Notes under the pieces: model-generated
Told to the model about the DNA's origin: nothing
Databases searched by the model: none
The model's input: only the letters and a program-made list of their open reading frames with translations
Translations under genes and position numbers: made by a program
Origin: Pseudodesulfovibrio sp. JC047
GTDB taxonomy: Bacteria > Desulfobacterota > Desulfovibrionia > Desulfovibrionales > Desulfovibrionaceae
Direction of reading: 5' to 3'
Assembly (NCBI RefSeq): GCF_010468615.1
Contig: NZ_WUEH01000021.1
Span: 1-64,000 of the forward strand
Length of the DNA stretch: 64,000 nt
In this document: positions 52,738-60,460 of the stretch, piece after piece
How positions within the stretch are numbered: position 1 is the first letter of the stretch
Layout: every line of letters begins with the position of its first letter

Positions 52738-52759
52738 TTGTGGGGCAATTGTGGGGCAA
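52738..52759. repeat. Two tandem 11-bp repeats (arm-type site candidate)
   Basis: TTGTGGGGCAA occurs twice in perfect tandem (52738-52748, 52749-52759), 25 bp from the right att repeat. GGGGCA-rich direct repeats of this kind are arm sites for tyrosine integrases in other tRNA-linked islands. The other sequence between 52294 and 52737 shows no gene. Confidence 0.55.
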
Positions 52760-52783
52760 AAACAAGAACAAGACAGCTTTATT

Positions 52784-52834
52784 CCAAAAAGCGGCTTACG
52801 ATTAATATCGTAAGCCGCTAATTTTATTCTGGTA
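52784..52834. repeat. Right att-type direct repeat
   Basis: This copy equals 33702-33752 except for three bases in the hairpin loop. It contains the terminator hairpin downstream of tRNA-Leu and its last five bases overlap the tRNA 3' end (CCA is encoded). It therefore reconstitutes the tRNA after integration. Confidence 0.87.
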
Positions 52835-52916
52835 CCAAGGGGGGGACTCGAACCCCCACAGCGTTACCGCCGGCGGATTTTGAATCCGCTGCGTCTACCA
52901 ATTCCGCCACCCTGGC
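52830..52916 (-). tRNA. tRNA-Leu (anticodon CAA)
   Basis: The 87-nt cloverleaf reads GCCAGGGTGGCGGAATTGG at the 5' end, has the anticodon stem-loop GCGGATT-CAA-AATCCGC, a long variable arm (class II), a T-arm GGGGGTTCGAGTCCCCC and an encoded CCA end. The acceptor stem tolerates two G-U pairs. Its 3' end carries the att repeat of the element. Confidence 0.95.
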
Positions 52917-53216
52917 ACGGGAGACGTATTTCATAGGGCAGGGACGGTTCGCTGTCAATCATCTTGTGTCATTCTGTTCATTTTTTTTGGTCTTTTTCTA
53001 AAATATCGAGAAAAATCCCGTTTCAAAACGCAACAGTTCTCTGGAGAAGCACCATTCCCACAGTGATTCGCATCGCGTATTATTTCATATACAAGCACCG
53101 GATTCCTGTCGTACAAGGCCGAAAGGACGGATACAATCCGTATCAATCGTCATGGCAGGGCCTCTGGCCGGGTGTAAACACCCTTTTTCTCACACCAAAC
53201 GTTTCAGGAGACTTCT
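52917..53216. other. Intergenic region between tRNA-Leu and the DUF554 gene
   Basis: The 300 bp should carry the tRNA promoter on the minus strand and the DUF554 promoter on the plus strand. No gene or repeat was recognised. Confidence 0.5.
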
Positions 53217-53900
53217 GTGCTTCCTCTCGGTTCCATCGTCAATGCCCTCGCCATCATCGGCGGCTCGGTTCTGGGTTGCTGGCTTCAATCCCGCTTCCCC
53301 GAACGTATTCGGACCATCGTCTTTCAAGGGCTTGGACTCAGTGTCCTTCTCATCGGTATCCAGATGGCCCTCAAAACCGAAAATACCATTCTCGTTGTCT
53401 TCGCCATTCTCCTTGGCGGGATCACCGGAGAACTGTTGCGGCTCGACACTCTGTTCGAACGCCTCGGCAACCGTTTCAAAAAACTCATTCGATCTAAAAA
53501 TGCCCGGTTCACCGAAGGACTCATCACTGCCTCGCTCGTCTACTGCATCGGAGCCATGGCCATCATCGGGCCACTGGAAGAAGGAATTCGCGGCGATACA
53601 ACGGTCCTATTCACCAAATCCATCCTCGACGGATTCGCTTCCATCGCCTTTGCCGCTTCCTATGGCAGTGGCGTGCTCTTCTCGTTCATCCCCGTCCTTC
53701 TCTATGAAGCCACGCTGACGCTGGGAGCCAACTTTTTTCAGCAATACTTTTCAGATATGATGATCGCCCAAATCACCGGATGTGGCGGTTTGCTCATCAT
53801 TGGCATCGGTATCAATCTCTTGGAACTGACCGAAATCCGCATGGCCAATCTCTTGCCCGGTCTCGTCTACATCGTCGTTCTCACTGCCATTTTCGGATAA
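53217..53900 (+). CDS. DUF554 family membrane protein
   Basis: This 227-aa inner-membrane protein has about seven hydrophobic segments and family-specific parts: LPLGSIVNALAIIGGSVLG at the start, GITGELLRLD, ASLVYCIGAMAIIGPLEEG and GGLLIIGIGINLLELTEIRMANLLPGL. The DUF554 family is probably a transporter, substrate unknown. The GTG at 53217 has AGGAG 6 bp upstream. It stands alone, with a tandem repeat behind it. Confidence 0.85.
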   Translation: MLPLGSIVNALAIIGGSVLGCWLQSRFPERIRTIVFQGLGLSVLLIGIQMALKTENTILVVFAILLGGITGELLRLDTLFERLGNRFKKLIRSKNARFTEGLITASLVYCIGAMAIIGPLEEGIRGDTTVLFTKSILDGFASIAFAASYGSGVLFSFIPVLLYEATLTLGANFFQQYFSDMMIAQITGCGGLLIIGIGINLLELTEIRMANLLPGLVYIVVLTAIFG

Positions 53901-53923
53901 ATTTTGTAGCCTGCGAGGGAGAC

Positions 53924-53991
53924 TTTCCGCCTTCGGCGGCCCCTCGCCGGGGGGCGTTTTCCGCCTTCGGCGGTCCCTCGCCGGGGGGCGT
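53924..53991. repeat. Two tandem 34-bp GC-rich repeats
   Basis: The units (TTTCCGCCTTCGGCGG... at 53924-53957 and 53958-53991) differ by about two bases; each holds CCGCCTTCGGCGG, able to form a hairpin. They lie just behind the DUF554 stop codon. Confidence 0.75.
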
Positions 53992-54002
53992 CTTCGACGA
54001 CC

Positions 54003-54062
54003 AAAGAACCTTTGAAAAGGTTCTCTGGACTCTCTAAACTTTGTATCGCTCGCTTCGCTCGG
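54003..54062 (+). repeat. Partial copy of the composite intergenic repeat
   Basis: AGAACCTTTGAAAAGGTTCT, CTGGACTC and TCGCTCGCTTCGCTCG match the left-arm core of the composite repeats, without the AT-rich spacer and second arm. Confidence 0.65.
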
Positions 54063-54181
54063 GGGGCCGGGAGTGCAAAGGGCTGTCGAGCGGTGAAAAG
54101 GAATTGGGAAAAAGGGAAAAGGAAAAAGAAAAGGCCCGTTTATGGTGAAACGGACCGGTCATATTCAAAAAAAAAGAGGGG

Positions 54182-54679
54182 TTATTCGGGTTTGGTTTTG
54201 ATGGTCTTTTGGCCACCGCACCCGCTACATCCGGTCTGCGCGTTCTTGGTGTATTTCTTGACCTCTTCATCCGCTTCGATCAAGCGAATATCATCTTCGG
54301 ATTCAAGTTGTTTCTTCAAGAGCGCATACTCGATCACATCTTCCAAAATCTGCTGACAATGGGATGTCGGGATATTCACCGCTGTCATGGCCCGTTGAAA
54401 ATCGGGTTTGTCAAACGGTTTGGCCCAATAATTATGTTTGAGGAAATCCCACGCCCCGGCCCTGGGAACGTCGATAGCCGGCTTGGTCGCCCGCAAGGAC
54501 ACTTCCCACTGAGTATACGCGTATACGTCATCCAGCGTTTCCTCCGGGGTACACCCGTGAGCATTGCTCGCCTGAAACGAAATCAGCACTTTACTGCCAA
54601 TGGCCAATTCTTTGAACACGCGCCCAAAAAGCTCATGTCGGGAAACCTCAACAAGATATTCTCTGAAATCTTTCGCCAT
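54182..54679 (-). CDS. Conserved-looking cytoplasmic protein with C-terminal Cys motif
   Basis: This 165-aa protein has no signal peptide and is not recognised as a named family. It has an alpha/beta body (FREYLVEVSRHELFGRVFKELAIG, WEVSLRATKPAIDVP) and ends with a GCSGCGG motif that may bind a metal or thiol partner. AAGGAGATCATA precedes the ATG at 54679, which I prefer over an upstream in-frame start at 54706. It is downstream of the AEC transporter gene but separated by 80 bp. Confidence 0.65.
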   Translation of the reverse strand: MAKDFREYLVEVSRHELFGRVFKELAIGSKVLISFQASNAHGCTPEETLDDVYAYTQWEVSLRATKPAIDVPRAGAWDFLKHNYWAKPFDKPDFQRAMTAVNIPTSHCQQILEDVIEYALLKKQLESEDDIRLIEADEEVKKYTKNAQTGCSGCGGQKTIKTKPE

Positions 54680-54759
54680 TATGATCTCCTTGTAGACCGT
54701 CTGCACAAATGATCGGCATATTCGCTCAATTCTCCCACGGAATCAAGGGGTTTTCCCAA

Positions 54760-55668
54760 CTATCTCAACAGCCCGAGTATCACCGGCAACGATATGGCGG
54801 AAAGCAGGGTTTGGAAGGTGATGATCTGCGACATCAAACGGTGATCTCCCCCCATTTGACGGGCCAGAATGAACGAAGACACTGACACCGGAATCGCGGT
54901 ATAAATCACAGCCGTCAGCGTGGCATTGGCACTGCCGCCGAACAGAGTACAGTACCCTGCTGCCATGAGCGGGAAAAGCACCAGATGAATCAGGGACGAA
55001 GCAATCAAAGACCGCTTGCCGCCAACCACCTTTTCCAGACGCAACCCCGCCCCCACGGCCAGCAATCCCATGGGCAAGGCCGCCCGACCAAGGATATCCA
55101 GAAAATCACTAAGCATGGCGGGCAACGGCACGTGCAATACATTCAGGGTCAACCCCACCACACACGCCAGAATCAATGGATTTTTTGCCAGCTTGACCGC
55201 CACGCCCTCATTCGGTCCCACGGGCGTTCCATGCCGGGACAATGTCAACACGCACAAGACATTAATGATCGGGATCATGGTCAGCAAGGCCACAGCGGAT
55301 AGCGTCATCCAATCCGGCCCGAGCAAGCTCGCGGCAATGGACAACCCAACATAAGAGTTGGGTCTGAATGCCCCCTGGAATAATGACGTATAGGCCGGGC
55401 CATCCAGTTTCAGCAACGGCCAGACGATTCGCGCCAATAAAGCCGAGGACAGGACAGCCAGAAAAACGGCTCCGGCCAACGGCAGACCGTCCGCCTGAAA
55501 CGTCCGTCCGGACAACCCCTGAACCAACAGCGCAGGGAGAAGGATGTAATAGGTCAATCGTTCTGAAACCGGCCAGAACCCCTGACCGGGGAAATCCAGA
55601 CGATACAGAATCCATCCAAACAGGATCAATCCGAAAATCGGGACAATTGCGAAAATAACCACAGACAT
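54760..55668 (-). CDS. AEC (auxin efflux carrier-type) transporter
   Basis: This 302-aa inner-membrane protein has about ten membrane segments in the AEC family pattern: IVPIFGLILFGWILYRLDF at the start, QGAFRPNSYVGLSIAASLLG in the middle, and LKLLLFP-like LIHLVLFPLMAAGYCTLFG with TAIPVSVSSFILARQMGGD near the end. It should export or import organic acids (malate-like) or metabolites. The ATG at 55668 begins right at TM1; the longer in-frame reading from 55791 runs through the preceding gene's end and is rejected. Confidence 0.85.
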   Translation of the reverse strand: MSVVIFAIVPIFGLILFGWILYRLDFPGQGFWPVSERLTYYILLPALLVQGLSGRTFQADGLPLAGAVFLAVLSSALLARIVWPLLKLDGPAYTSLFQGAFRPNSYVGLSIAASLLGPDWMTLSAVALLTMIPIINVLCVLTLSRHGTPVGPNEGVAVKLAKNPLILACVVGLTLNVLHVPLPAMLSDFLDILGRAALPMGLLAVGAGLRLEKVVGGKRSLIASSLIHLVLFPLMAAGYCTLFGGSANATLTAVIYTAIPVSVSSFILARQMGGDHRLMSQIITFQTLLSAISLPVILGLLR

Positions 55669-55705
55669 AACGGGGACCCTACGCCCGGAGGGGCAGCAGT
55701 GGCAA

Positions 55706-55739
55706 GAAAAACGGGAGGCTTTCAAAGGAAAACCTCCCG
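55706..55739 (-). terminator. Terminator after the MBL-fold gene
   Basis: On the minus strand a CGGGAGG/CCTCCCG stem (loop about 14 nt) is followed by TTTTTC. It separates the MBL-fold hydrolase gene from the AEC gene. Confidence 0.75.
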
Positions 55740-55760
55740 CGTCCATGTGGGGAAAAAACG

Positions 55761-56510
55761 TTATTCCGGGACCGTCTCCATGCTCGCCCATTTCGGCTCA
55801 TGCAACGGCAAAACATGGTCCGCCATGTCCTTGGCCTTGAGCAAGATGTCATAGGCCTCATTGGGGCCGGTGTTTGTTCCGGGCGGGATCACTTCCATTT
55901 CCATGGCCCTGACCTCAATGGGTGGATACAAATTTTCCAGAATGGTGCAGAATCCGCAAATCAACACGGACCCCTTGTCTGTATCGATCTTCACGGACAT
56001 GCCGCCGGGCGTATGCGCCGGAGTGTGGATCATGGTAATGCCGGGTACCACTTCGGTGTCGCTCTTCACCGCAACCACCTGCCCGTTTTCCTCCACATCC
56101 TCTATGTAGTCTTCAAGGTACCGGAAATCGAGCGGATGGGGCGTATGGATATGCTCCAATTCCTTTTCGTGGACATAGATCGTCGCGTTCTCGCATTTGT
56201 AATCGTTTTCGCAGTGGTCGTTATGCAAATGCGTATGGATGATGATATCGATATCTTCCGGCTTCAGCCCGTATTTCGCAAGTCCGTCTTCAAAGGTATA
56301 TATCGTGCCGCCAATGGCCTTTTCCCGTTCTTCGGAAATGATTGGCTGCATCTCGCCGGTGTCCACGAGGATACGCTTGTCGCCGCCTTCGATATACCAG
56401 GTATAAATGGGAATCGTGTACGGCGTTCCATACCCCTGTTGATATGTCATCATCCCCTTGTCAAACAACTTGGTTCCCATGACGATGGGATGAATCGTGT
56501 ATGTACTCAT
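55761..56510 (-). CDS. MBL-fold metallo-hydrolase
   Basis: This 249-aa protein has the metallo-beta-lactamase metal-binding motif THLHNDH (residues about 93-99), a further His in HTPAHTPGG and a downstream Asp/Cys-containing segment. The pattern resembles N-acyl-homoserine lactonases and related lactone hydrolases, where the third metal site is typically His-Asp. In this copy DKGSVLICGFC replaces the usual GD segment, so activity is not certain. It is cytoplasmic. GGGAGC precedes the ATG at 56510. Confidence 0.82.
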   Translation of the reverse strand: MSTYTIHPIVMGTKLFDKGMMTYQQGYGTPYTIPIYTWYIEGGDKRILVDTGEMQPIISEEREKAIGGTIYTFEDGLAKYGLKPEDIDIIIHTHLHNDHCENDYKCENATIYVHEKELEHIHTPHPLDFRYLEDYIEDVEENGQVVAVKSDTEVVPGITMIHTPAHTPGGMSVKIDTDKGSVLICGFCTILENLYPPIEVRAMEMEVIPPGTNTGPNEAYDILLKAKDMADHVLPLHEPKWASMETVPE

Positions 56511-56749
56511 GATGACAGCTCCCTTTTTTGTATTTTCTCAAAATATGAAGTCACCAGCGAATTTGTCAAGCCGCATCGGGCATTCTTGCTGCACATTTTT
56601 GCGGACCAACCCTGCTTTTCCGTTCTCCAAAGGCGTTATAGAGTGTCATTTCTCATTCTACACGTCTTGACCCCTTTACATGAAGCCGATAGGTAATTGA
56701 AATACGAGGATATACCATTTCCTCATCCATTCAACGACAAACACTGCCT

Positions 56750-56779
56750 TTGACGAACCATTTCAAAAGGTTGTATAAT
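56750..56779 (+). promoter_or_regulatory. Sigma-70-type promoter for cheX
   Basis: TTGACG (56750-56755) and TATAAT (56774-56779) are 18 bp apart. The transcript would begin about 40 bp before the ATG at 56824. No other element was found in the 313-bp intergenic region from 56511. Confidence 0.7.
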
Positions 56780-56823
56780 AAAGCTTCTGTGACAGCGAAT
56801 ATGATTTCCCAAGGAGAATAAGC

Positions 56824-57282
56824 ATGGATGTTAAATTGGCAAAACCCTTCATAAAAGCAGCCGTTGATGTACTGTCTACCATGGCATTCATCAAGCCGGA
56901 GGTAGGCAAGCCCTACGTCAAGAAAAATAATGTCGCGGCGGGAGACGTCTCAGGCATGGTAGGCATCACCGGCGAAAAAAACGGGAGCGTTTCTCTCTCA
57001 TTCTCCAAGGGATGTGCCGTCGCTATCGTCAAGAACATGCTCGGCGACGAGATTGATGATATTATGCAAGACGTCAAGGATGCGGTTGGTGAACTGACAA
57101 ACATGATTTCAGGCCAGGCCCGAGCAGGACTTGCCGAACAGGGATTCGTGTTCCAAGGCTCCACGCCAACAGTTGTCATGGGGGACAATCACACCATCTC
57201 GCACATGGCGAAATCCCCTATCATGGCCATCCCCTTCACGACGAAGGACGGGGACTTCACCATTGAATTTTGCTTTGAGTAA
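56824..57282 (+). CDS. cheX: CheX-like chemotaxis phosphatase
   Basis: This 152-aa protein has the CheC/CheX/FliY-type fold with the phosphatase signature E-x2-N (AVGELTNMISGQAR, residues about 90-103) that aligns with the CheY phosphorylation site. The single copy of the motif is typical of CheX, which works as a dimer. It should dephosphorylate CheY-like receivers. AAGGAG precedes the ATG at 56824. The next gene, HEAT-REC, starts 30 bp downstream and carries a receiver domain, a likely substrate. Confidence 0.88.
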   Translation: MDVKLAKPFIKAAVDVLSTMAFIKPEVGKPYVKKNNVAAGDVSGMVGITGEKNGSVSLSFSKGCAVAIVKNMLGDEIDDIMQDVKDAVGELTNMISGQARAGLAEQGFVFQGSTPTVVMGDNHTISHMAKSPIMAIPFTTKDGDFTIEFCFE

Positions 57283-57312
57283 ACCGCCGACCTTGTAAGA
57301 TGTGGAGAAACC

Positions 57313-58896
57313 ATGCCAATGCTTAACAATTTCAGAGACAAGGAATTTCTGGATCAAATCACGATCCTCAACGAAATTTCGGGAAGCAAAAACCCGGACG
57401 CTCTTCCGGGACTGTTGGAACTGCTCAAGAACCCGGTGGGAGACACGTCCATTGACTATATGGTCGTCAACGCACTCAATGCAGTCTTATCCAGCAATGA
57501 AGACAAGGTCGTTCAAGGTCTGAGCGACGCTCATGACGGGTACAAGATTCTCTGTATCCGTGTCGCCGGAGAATATGCCATCAAGAAAGCCGCGCAACCG
57601 TTGGTCGCCCTGGCCGAAACCGAGACCGATCTCGACAGGCTCATGGAAATTCTGACGTCGCTTGCCCGTATCGCCGACGACACAGCCCTGCCCATATTCA
57701 GACGCTTCCTGCATCACGAAGATGCCTTCATCCAATCGTCATGCATCGAAGCCCTTGGCAAACTCGAAGATCCCGAATCCATCGAACATTTCAAGAACAT
57801 GATCATCGAAAGTGAAGCCCCGGACCGTTTCGAAGTCTGCGACATCACCACGTGGAAAGCTGTTGACGCACTGGCAACGTACAACTCGGATGAAACCATC
57901 ACCTTTCTGGTCGAAAAACTACACCACAAGAACCCTACTGTCAGACGAATCATCACCGATGCCCTGATCGACACTGGCGCACGGTGCGTTCCCATGCTGC
58001 TTTCGGTTTTCAAAACCGGCGACACCGATAACAAGATTCTGGCCGCCAACGTGCTCGGATTTCTCCGAAACAAACTCGGCGCGGATGGACTCGTCGCTGC
58101 CTTCGACAAAGGATTGGCCGACGATCACAATGTTCGCTACGCCGTCTATGAAGCTCTTGGACGCATTGGCACCATGAAAGGCATCATTTGCCTGGTGGAT
58201 GGACTTTCCGAAACCGAAGAATTGATTCTCTTGGCCGTCATCGGTGGGCTTGAGAAGCACATCAATCCTGGCATGATCTCAACATTGTCCACCAAGATCA
58301 TCAATGCGGACGAACAGGCCGACCGTTTGGCACAAGGCGTTATCGCCTCCAAGGCGACCGGCATTTTCGACGCATTGTACGAGACACAAGGCGCGGCTGA
58401 CGCCCTGATGGAAGCCCTTGTCGCTTCGAACGACCCCGAAATCATCGAAGAATTCAAAGCCCTCCTGACTGAAATAGGTGGCCCCAGAGCCGAGCGGGAC
58501 ATCCAACGGCTGCCGCAGCTTTCCGCCAGTGCGCGCAAGGCCCTGGCTGCCGACGACTCCCGGTCCATGTGCGCCATGCACCGCGCCATCCTGACCGATC
58601 TCGGTTTCGAGCCCTTCATGGCCAGCAATGGCGAAGAAGCATACGATTTCATTGAACAAGGTGAAGAGTTCGATATCATCATCACCGACATGAACATGCC
58701 TGTCATGGACGGCATGGAGCTGGTCGGCAAGGTCAGGTCAACACCGGGACTCGAAGATATCCCCATCATCATGGTCACCACCGAATCGGAAGCGTCTCAA
58801 CAAAACCTCGCTGAAAAAGCCGGCGTGACCGCGTTCATCACCAAGCCGTTCAAGCCTGATGAACTCAAAGCAAAAATCGCCGAAGTGACCGCCTAA
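57313..58896 (+). CDS. HEAT-repeat response regulator (HEAT-REC)
   Basis: This 527-aa soluble protein has an N-terminal HEAT-repeat array (residues about 10-395) and a C-terminal CheY-like receiver (about 405-527). The receiver has DDSRSM near its start, phospho-acceptor Asp in IIITDMNMPVMDG, T/S in MVTTES and Lys in FITKPFKPDE. The HEAT part should bind other proteins. GTGGAGAAACC precedes the ATG. It is 30 bp behind the cheX gene, so the two probably form a unit in which CheX resets the receiver. A terminator follows at 58917. Confidence 0.88.
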   Translation: MPMLNNFRDKEFLDQITILNEISGSKNPDALPGLLELLKNPVGDTSIDYMVVNALNAVLSSNEDKVVQGLSDAHDGYKILCIRVAGEYAIKKAAQPLVALAETETDLDRLMEILTSLARIADDTALPIFRRFLHHEDAFIQSSCIEALGKLEDPESIEHFKNMIIESEAPDRFEVCDITTWKAVDALATYNSDETITFLVEKLHHKNPTVRRIITDALIDTGARCVPMLLSVFKTGDTDNKILAANVLGFLRNKLGADGLVAAFDKGLADDHNVRYAVYEALGRIGTMKGIICLVDGLSETEELILLAVIGGLEKHINPGMISTLSTKIINADEQADRLAQGVIASKATGIFDALYETQGAADALMEALVASNDPEIIEEFKALLTEIGGPRAERDIQRLPQLSASARKALAADDSRSMCAMHRAILTDLGFEPFMASNGEEAYDFIEQGEEFDIIITDMNMPVMDGMELVGKVRSTPGLEDIPIIMVTTESEASQQNLAEKAGVTAFITKPFKPDELKAKIAEVTA

Positions 58897-58916
58897 AACA
58901 GACTTCACTCAAAAAA

Positions 58917-58953
58917 ACGTCCCCAAAGCACACGCTTTCGGGACGTTTTTTTT
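58917..58953 (+). terminator. Intrinsic terminator after the HEAT-REC gene
   Basis: An ACGTCCC/GGGACGT stem, with AAAGC/GCTTT extension, is followed by eight T. It is a near copy of the terminator at 21128. Confidence 0.87.
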
Positions 58954-58963
58954 CGTGCCCCCT

Positions 58964-59511
58964 CCCTACCGGGGGTCGCTTTCAGCGAGACCAGGACGCT
59001 GTCCTGGACCTGCCAAAGGCCCCCTTGAAAAAGGGCCTCAGACTGCTGACAAACCGCCATCCGCGTCGTTGCTACAAAAAGCTCAGAACCTCACGTATGC
59101 ATAAATACGCTTCGGCCCTGAGCTTTTTTTGCGCCTAGCGGCTGACGATTTCTCAACAGCCTGCCAGATTGGACTTTGTAATCAATCTGAGGCCCCTTTG
59201 AAAAGGGGCCTCTGGACTCCCCGAAACTTTTTATCGCTCGCTTCGCTCGATGCCGTCGGCAGCATCAATTCGTGTGAATCTTGAAAAAACGTTGTAAAAA
59301 ATGGTATTTTTTACAGACTCTATAATCAAAATTTAAGCATTTTTCACAAAGCTTTCTCATTTCTTTAACCATCCCCTCTTTCATCTCTCCCCCTTCTTCA
59401 ATCCCACTCAACCGATGTCGTGGGACCCCGCCGAAGGCGCGATAAAAAGTTCTGGAAGGGAGTCCAGAGGGGAACCTCTTCCAAGAGGTTCCCCTCTGGC
59501 CGTCGGAGACA
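58964..59511 (+). repeat. Composite intergenic repeat, copy 3 (interrupted)
   Basis: It has the same order as copy 1: GACCAGGACGCTGTCCTGG, a hairpin, CTGGACTCC, TCGCTCGCTTCGCTCGA, an AT-rich spacer with GTAAAAAATGGTATTTTTTA, then GCCGAAGGCGCGAT and an AGAGGGGAACCTC palindrome. A 125-bp palindromic element (59039-59163) lies in the left arm, where the AAAGGGCCT hairpin is partly duplicated after it. Confidence 0.75.
59039..59163. mobile_element. 125-bp MITE-like palindromic element
   Basis: Imperfect terminal inverted repeats (CAGACTGCTGACAAACCGCC at the left, CAGGCTGTTGAGAAATCGTC on the reverse strand at the right) continue into AAAAAGCTCAG...CTGAGCTTTTTTT, which is a strong terminator hairpin. 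It has no ORF and splits composite repeat copy 3. A TIR-bounded, non-coding insertion fits a MITE or REP-like element. Confidence 0.6.
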
Positions 59512-59610
59512 TGCCACGCCACCTCACTGTGAAGGGAAAGGAACCTTGACCATTTTCCTTGAAATCTGCATGTTCTTTGGAATCATGAAAATTTTTCAAG
59601 GAGCGAAGAC

Positions 59611-60369
59611 ATGTTCACACGCGCAATAACACGTCGTCCATCTGAAGAAATGGTTGATGGTTTGACGACGGTGAATCGTGGCAAACCGGATTTCTATCTC
59701 GCCTTGCGACAACATGATGCATATTGTCAGGTGTTGACCCATTTGGGACTGGACGTCACGGTGCTTCCGGCCGAACCGGGATATCCTGATTGCTGTTTTG
59801 TGGAGGATACCGCCATTGTGTGTGACCAGGTGGCGGCCATAACGCCTTTGAGTGCCCCGTCACGTCAAGGTGAACAGCAAAGCATCGAGCCGGTATTGGC
59901 GCAGTTCAAGCCCGTTGCTCGGATTCCACCCTCGGTTCGCCTGGAAGGTGGGGACGTGTTGCAGGTAGAAAATGAGGTGTATGTCGGGTTATCTGACCGG
60001 ACAAATCACGACGGCTTTACGGCATTGAAGACGGTTCTTGAACCCCATGGATATCGTTTGAAAGCCATGGCGTGTTGTCCGAGTCTTCATTTCAAGACGG
60101 ACGTCAATTATATCGGAAATCAAACGCTTCTTGTGTCACCCTGCTGCAATGAACTGGATGCACTGACGCATTTCAATCGGATTGTTGTGGAAGATGACGA
60201 AGCGTATGCGCGAAACTGTCTGTATGTGAATGGAACCGTGATTGTTCCCGAGGGGTTCCCTGAGACGTTGGCGAAAGTCAGGGGCACAGGCGTTGAAACC
60301 GTGGTCTTGAATGTGTCGGAATTTGAAAAAATCGACGGCGGGTTGACGTGCTTGTCGTTGCGGTTTTGA
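59611..60369 (+). CDS. Dimethylarginine dimethylaminohydrolase-like amidinohydrolase
   Basis: This 252-aa enzyme of the amidinotransferase/DDAH family has FVEDTAIV (E65, D66), LEGGDVL, the catalytic His160 in PSLHFKTDVNYIGN and the nucleophile Cys247 in GGLTCLSLRF, close to the C-terminus. All needed residues are present. It hydrolyses a guanidino substrate such as N-omega-methylated arginine to citrulline and an amine; the exact substrate is unknown. AAGGAGCGAAG precedes the ATG at 59611. It is alone, behind composite repeat copy 3. Confidence 0.85.
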   Translation: MFTRAITRRPSEEMVDGLTTVNRGKPDFYLALRQHDAYCQVLTHLGLDVTVLPAEPGYPDCCFVEDTAIVCDQVAAITPLSAPSRQGEQQSIEPVLAQFKPVARIPPSVRLEGGDVLQVENEVYVGLSDRTNHDGFTALKTVLEPHGYRLKAMACCPSLHFKTDVNYIGNQTLLVSPCCNELDALTHFNRIVVEDDEAYARNCLYVNGTVIVPEGFPETLAKVRGTGVETVVLNVSEFEKIDGGLTCLSLRF

Positions 60370-60417
60370 GCGAGACGAAACCAGTGAATGGTGTATTATT
60401 TTTTTGACAATAAAAAA

Positions 60418-60447
60418 ATCCCGATGGGAATGATTTCCCATCGGGAT
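60418..60447. terminator. Bidirectional terminator
   Basis: A perfect 13-bp stem (ATCCCGATGGGAA/TTCCCATCGGGAT, loop 4 nt) has AAAAAAA on the left, so it ends the asmA transcript on the minus strand with TTTTTTTA; it also lies 48 bp behind the DDAH-like gene. Confidence 0.85.
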
Positions 60448-60460
60448 TGAATGAGTGCTT

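Larger units (their letters stand above)
33702..52834. mobile_element. tRNA-Leu-associated integrative mobilizable element with restriction systems
   Basis: The element of about 19 kb is bounded by 51-bp imperfect direct repeats (33702-33752 and 52784-52834, 48 of 51 identical). The right copy overlaps the 3' end of a tRNA-Leu gene and its terminator hairpin. It holds rep, trbJ, a trbK-like lipoprotein gene, trbL, mobC, a relaxase gene, a defective DnaB-like gene and three restriction systems. Genes inside are AT-richer and use different codons from the flanks. No tyrosine or serine recombinase was found, so it may depend on a helper integrase. Excision is not shown by sequence. Confidence 0.82.
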
